NCBI GenBank assembly: GCA_031404155.1
Contig: JANNGZ010000029.1
Coordinates: 1 to 16,246, forward strand
Source: JANNGZ01 sp031404155
GTDB lineage: Bacteria; Pseudomonadota; Gammaproteobacteria; Burkholderiales; Burkholderiaceae_C
DNA: 16,246 nt
Reading direction: 5' to 3'
Positions within the stretch are counted from its first letter, which is position 1, and every line of letters begins with the position of its first letter. The translations under genes and the position numbers were made by a program. A model generated the notes under the pieces. It was not told the origin of the DNA. It saw only the letters and a list, made by a program, of their open reading frames with translations, and ran no database searches. Below, piece by piece: positions 13,879-16,246 of this stretch.

Positions 13879-15011
13879 GGCGCCGTGTAGGTGATGCGGT
13901 AGAGCGCGCCGGCGTAGTCGTCCGAGACCAGCAACGAGCCGTCCTTCATCACCGCCACATCGACCGGGCGGCCGCGGTAGGTGCCGGTGTCGCCGTCGAG
14001 CCAGCCGTCGGCGAAGACCTCGGTCTTGTCGGCCGTGCCGTCGGCTTTGAGCGAGGTGAACATCACCCGCGCACCGATCGGCTTGGTGCGGTTCCACGAA
14101 CCATGCTGGGCCGAGAAGATGCCGCCCTGGTACTTGGCAGGGAACTGGCGGCCGCTGTAGAAGCTCATGCCCAGGTCGGCGGCGTGCGCCTCGGTGTAGA
14201 CCTGCGGGTCGGTGATGTTGCCGGGCAGCGGGTTCTTGTCGTAGCCGTGTTCGGTGATCCGCGTCTTGCCCTGCTTCCACGGGTAGCCGAAGAACTGGCC
14301 CTTGGTGCTGATGCGGTTGATCTCGCCGGCCGGGATGTCGTCGCCCATGCCGTCGGTCTGGTTGTCGGCGAACCAGAGCGTGCCGTCCTTCGGGTTGAAG
14401 TCGTGGCCGACCGAGTTGCGGATGCCGGTGGCAAAGACTTCGCGCTTGCTGCCGTCGAAGGCGTTCATGCGCACCATGCCGCCGATGCCGGTCTCGTTGT
14501 AGAGCTTGATCTTGTCGCGCGGCTGCACGTTGTGCGGCTGGCCCAGCGAAACGTAGAGCATGCCGTCAGGGCCGACCTTGCACACCCGCGCGCCGTGGTT
14601 GTACGACTCTTCTTCGGGCGGGATCAGCTTGCCCTGGCCGACGACTTCGATCACCGCGACGTCGGGGCCTTCATAGAAGAACTCGGCCGCGGGGAAGTTC
14701 AGCACACGGTTGTGTCCGGCCACGACGAGAAAACCGTCCTTGGTCCAGCACACGCCGTTGGGCACCTTGAAGTTCAGCGAGGGTGCGAAGGCCTTCACTT
14801 CGTCGGCGATGCCGTCAGAGTTGCGATCGGTGACCGCCCAGACCGTGGTCTTGCGGGTGCCCACGAAGAGCATGTTGGTGTTCGGCGCCACGGCCATGTG
14901 GCGCGCGTCGGGAACGATCGCGATGAGGTCGATCTTGAAGCCGGCGGGCAGCTTGACGCGCTTCAGGTTCTCCTTGATCGCCGCGGCGTTGGCGCCGGCA
15001 AGCTCGCGCAT
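13875..15011 (-). CDS. Sorbosone dehydrogenase-like PQQ enzyme, apparently lacking its signal peptide
   Basis: A 378-residue beta-propeller protein (from ATG 15011) resembling L-sorbosone/aldose dehydrogenases of the soluble PQQ-glucose dehydrogenase superfamily. Landmarks are 'LPAGFKIDLIAIVPDARHMA', 'FVGTRKTTVWAV', 'VPNGVCWTKDGFL', 'FFYEGPDV', 'GIGGMVRMNAFDGSKREVFA', 'NSVGHDFNPKDGTLWFADNQ', 'GEINRI', 'FSAQHGSWNR' and 'RGRPVDVAVMKDGSLLVSDD'. It probably oxidises a sugar or alcohol and passes electrons to the coupled cytochrome c. Such enzymes act in the periplasm, but no signal peptide is seen: the start is 'MRELAGANAAAIKENLKR', and the in-frame extension to a GTG at 15083 is basic and not hydrophobic. 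A lost or displaced 5' end is likely. Confidence 0.82.
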   Translation of the reverse strand: MRELAGANAAAIKENLKRVKLPAGFKIDLIAIVPDARHMAVAPNTNMLFVGTRKTTVWAVTDRNSDGIADEVKAFAPSLNFKVPNGVCWTKDGFLVVAGHNRVLNFPAAEFFYEGPDVAVIEVVGQGKLIPPEEESYNHGARVCKVGPDGMLYVSLGQPHNVQPRDKIKLYNETGIGGMVRMNAFDGSKREVFATGIRNSVGHDFNPKDGTLWFADNQTDGMGDDIPAGEINRISTKGQFFGYPWKQGKTRITEHGYDKNPLPGNITDPQVYTEAHAADLGMSFYSGRQFPAKYQGGIFSAQHGSWNRTKPIGARVMFTSLKADGTADKTEVFADGWLDGDTGTYRGRPVDVAVMKDGSLLVSDDYAGALYRITYTAP

Positions 15012-15143
15012 GCGGTCCTGCCAATGCCGGCGTCGGTCGGAGTCAGTTCGCCAAGCACCGCCCGAGCGACACGGCGTAGGCACCGGCGCGTGCCGCCAGT
15101 ACCGGGTCAGCGCTCGGCGCCAGCCCGGCGGGCGCCCGAGCAG

Positions 15144-15677
15144 TCAACGCCCCAGGTTCTTCAGCCGCGCCGGCTCGATGATCTCGATCCAGTAACCATC
15201 GGGATCCTTGATGAAGGCCACGTCCTTCATCTTGCCCTGCTCTGGCCGCTTCACGTAGGGCACCGCGTTGGCGTCGAGCCAGCGCACGGCGGCGTCGAGG
15301 TCGGGCACCGAAAAACAGATGTGCCCAAAGCCCTGCGGCTGGGCATTGCCGTCGTGGTACTTGAAGTCGGCGTCGGCCTCGGTGCCCCAGTTGTGCGTCA
15401 GCTCCAGGATGCCCCGCTGGGCGAAGGTCCACGCAGTGCGCTCGCCCGCGTCTTCGGGCACCGGCGCATCCGATGCGCGGTGCAGGAAATAGAGCGAGAA
15501 CTTCATCTCGGGAAAGTCGAGCTTGCGCAGCACGCGCATGCCGAAGATGCGGGTGTAGAAGTCCAGCGCCACGGCCGGGTCCTTCACGCGCAGCATGCTG
15601 TGGTTGAGCACGAACCCCCGCGATGCGTCGCCCGGCTCGGCGCAGACGCCGGGGTGGGTTTCGGTGATGAAGGTCAT
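15144..15677 (-). CDS. gloA: Glyoxalase I (lactoylglutathione lyase), long Zn-type
   Basis: A 177-residue glyoxalase I much closer to the eukaryotic enzyme than to E. coli GloA: 'MLRVKDPAVALDFYTRIFGM', 'DFPEMKFSLYFL', 'LELTHNWGTE', 'GFGHICFSVPD', 'GKMKDVAFIKDPDGYWIEII'. The length and the insertions between 'FSLYFL' and 'LELTHNWG' mark the Zn-dependent class. Metal ligands are His26 (Gln33 in human GLO1), Glu92, His119 and Glu165. The ATG at 15677 lacks a clear Shine-Dalgarno sequence. The gene lies 28 bp after the ribbon-helix-helix gene, probably in the same transcript. It is a second glyoxalase I beside the Ni-type one at 1490-1885. Confidence 0.94.
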   Translation of the reverse strand: MTFITETHPGVCAEPGDASRGFVLNHSMLRVKDPAVALDFYTRIFGMRVLRKLDFPEMKFSLYFLHRASDAPVPEDAGERTAWTFAQRGILELTHNWGTEADADFKYHDGNAQPQGFGHICFSVPDLDAAVRWLDANAVPYVKRPEQGKMKDVAFIKDPDGYWIEIIEPARLKNLGR

Positions 15678-15705
15678 CGGCTTGAGTCCGGTGCTTGCTG
15701 CGGCT

Positions 15706-16050
15706 TCACGCGCGCCGCGCCGCGGCGGGCTGAAACGGCCGTACCGATGCCGTCGCCACGGGCTCGTGCGGCACCTGTTCGCTGTCGTGCAGGCGCTTGC
15801 GCATGTAGCGCATGCAGGTCACGCGCAGGAAGGAAGCGAAGTTCGGCACCTCGCCGCGGTGCGCCAGGATCTCGTCGTGGAACAGCGCGATCAGAGCGTT
15901 CGTGCTGCGGCCTTCGGTTTCGGCCATCTCGGCCAGGATGTCCCACGCCATGTTCTCGAGCCGGATGCTGGTCAGCACGCCGTGGATGCGAATCGTGCGC
16001 GAGCGCTGCTCGTATTCGATCGGGTCGGCCTTGACGAAGAAATCACACAT
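15706..16050 (-). CDS. Ribbon-helix-helix domain protein (RHH_4-like)
   Basis: A 114-residue small basic protein. 'SRTIRIHGVLTSIRLENMAW' (residues 17-36) followed by 'ILAEMAETEGRSTNALIALF' (38-57) gives the beta-strand/helix/helix pattern of the RHH_4 group. 'FASFLRVTCMRYMRKRL' is the conserved helix after it. Residues ~90-114 are Pro/Ala-rich and probably disordered. RHH proteins usually bind DNA as dimers; the target here is unknown, though the 28-bp spacing suggests a link with the long-type glyoxalase. The ATG at 16050 has AGGAG 7 bases upstream, on the minus strand. Confidence 0.85.
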   Translation of the reverse strand: MCDFFVKADPIEYEQRSRTIRIHGVLTSIRLENMAWDILAEMAETEGRSTNALIALFHDEILAHRGEVPNFASFLRVTCMRYMRKRLHDSEQVPHEPVATASVRPFQPAAARRA

Positions 16051-16210
16051 GGCATGTCTCCTGAATGTGGGCCCCAGGACGCGGCGACCTGCCGCTTCTG
16101 ATTGTGCGCGCGGTCATCTGCTTCGCAATGTAGTCGGCCTGCCGGATCGCCAGCGCGACTCTGGCCAGCGGCACCGCCACATTGATGGCCGCGCCCAATA
16201 CCGTCAACAT
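16043..16210 (-). CDS. Possible 55-residue small protein overlapping the RHH gene start
   Basis: An open frame from ATG 16210 to TGA 16045-16043 overlaps the RHH start codon by 8 bases. AAAGG lies 8 bases before its ATG, and an in-frame TAG lies just upstream, so the start is fixed. The first 22 residues, 'LTVLGAAINVAVPLARVALA' and on, are apolar; the rest is basic ('TARTIRSGRSPRP'). It matches no family I recognise. It may instead be leader DNA of the RHH gene. The remaining bases to the right edge show nothing else recognisable. Confidence 0.25.
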   Translation of the reverse strand: MLTVLGAAINVAVPLARVALAIRQADYIAKQMTARTIRSGRSPRPGAHIQETCHV

Positions 16211-16246
16211 TCCGCGCGCCTTTAGCTATCAGGGCACGTTGCGGCT

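Noticed and set aside
15011..15083. Upstream GTG start (15083) for the dehydrogenase
   Set aside because: The added 24 residues are basic and polar, match neither the family nor a signal peptide, and have no ribosome-binding site.
14103..16034. 643-codon plus-strand open frame opposite the dehydrogenase, glyoxalase and RHH genes
   Set aside because: It runs antisense across three recognisable genes and their gaps; typical shadow frame in high-GC DNA.
1..16246. A new defence, mobile or CRISPR system
   Set aside because: No direct-repeat/spacer array, transposase, integrase, nuclease or toxin-antitoxin pair was found; nearly all of the window is explained by ordinary metabolic, transport and signalling genes.

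Overview
The window is GC-rich, densely packed bacterial DNA. Gene content and protein style (E. coli-type gloA, pdxH, a HexR-like site at edd, FtsX/DUF3299 transport genes, sorbosone-dehydrogenase-like enzyme with a cytochrome c) suggest a betaproteobacterium of the order Burkholderiales. This is inferred from family resemblance, not from a marker gene. No tRNA, rRNA, CRISPR array, insertion sequence or phage gene was seen. No intergenic gap exceeds about 205 bp.

Layout. (1) 1-2532, plus strand: a tight four-gene run of a TPR-type protein (5' end outside the window), a PaaI-type thioesterase, Ni-type glyoxalase I (gloA) and a PaiB-like FMN-binding protein. (2) 2576-5119, minus strand: the Entner-Doudoroff pair edd-eda. 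eda carries an apparent single-base deletion, and edd has a promoter whose spacer holds a near-perfect HexR-type palindrome. (3) 5235-5849, plus: chaC-like gamma-glutamylcyclotransferase. (4) 5850-5974: a cluster of small hairpins resembling a REP-type element, then a MocA-like nucleotidyltransferase (minus). (5) 6802-7464, plus: pdxH. (6) 7540-10059, minus: a large soluble hybrid histidine kinase with PAS domains and a linker encoded by hexanucleotide tandem repeats. (7) 10265-12804, minus: ABC ATPase, FtsX-like permease, a possible 35-residue small protein bridging the gap, and a DUF3299 protein. (8) 12865-13413, minus: msrA. (9) 13552-15011, minus: a sorbosone-dehydrogenase-like beta-propeller enzyme translationally coupled to a small cytochrome c. 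(10) 15144-16050, minus: a second glyoxalase I of the long, Zn-type class, preceded by a ribbon-helix-helix protein, with a possible small ORF at the right edge.

How the parts fit. The window mixes sugar-acid catabolism (edd-eda) with electrophile, glutathione and oxidative-damage functions (two glyoxalases, ChaC, MsrA), vitamin B6 synthesis (PdxH), a periplasmic oxidation module (dehydrogenase plus cytochrome c) and one large signalling protein. The most noteworthy items are the disrupted eda beside an intact, apparently HexR-controlled and possibly leaderless edd; the in-frame hexamer repeat in the kinase; the small ORF coupled at both ends inside the ABC/DUF3299 operon; the dehydrogenase lacking the expected signal peptide; and the hairpin cluster at 5886-5974. 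No clearly new multi-gene system is proven by the sequence.
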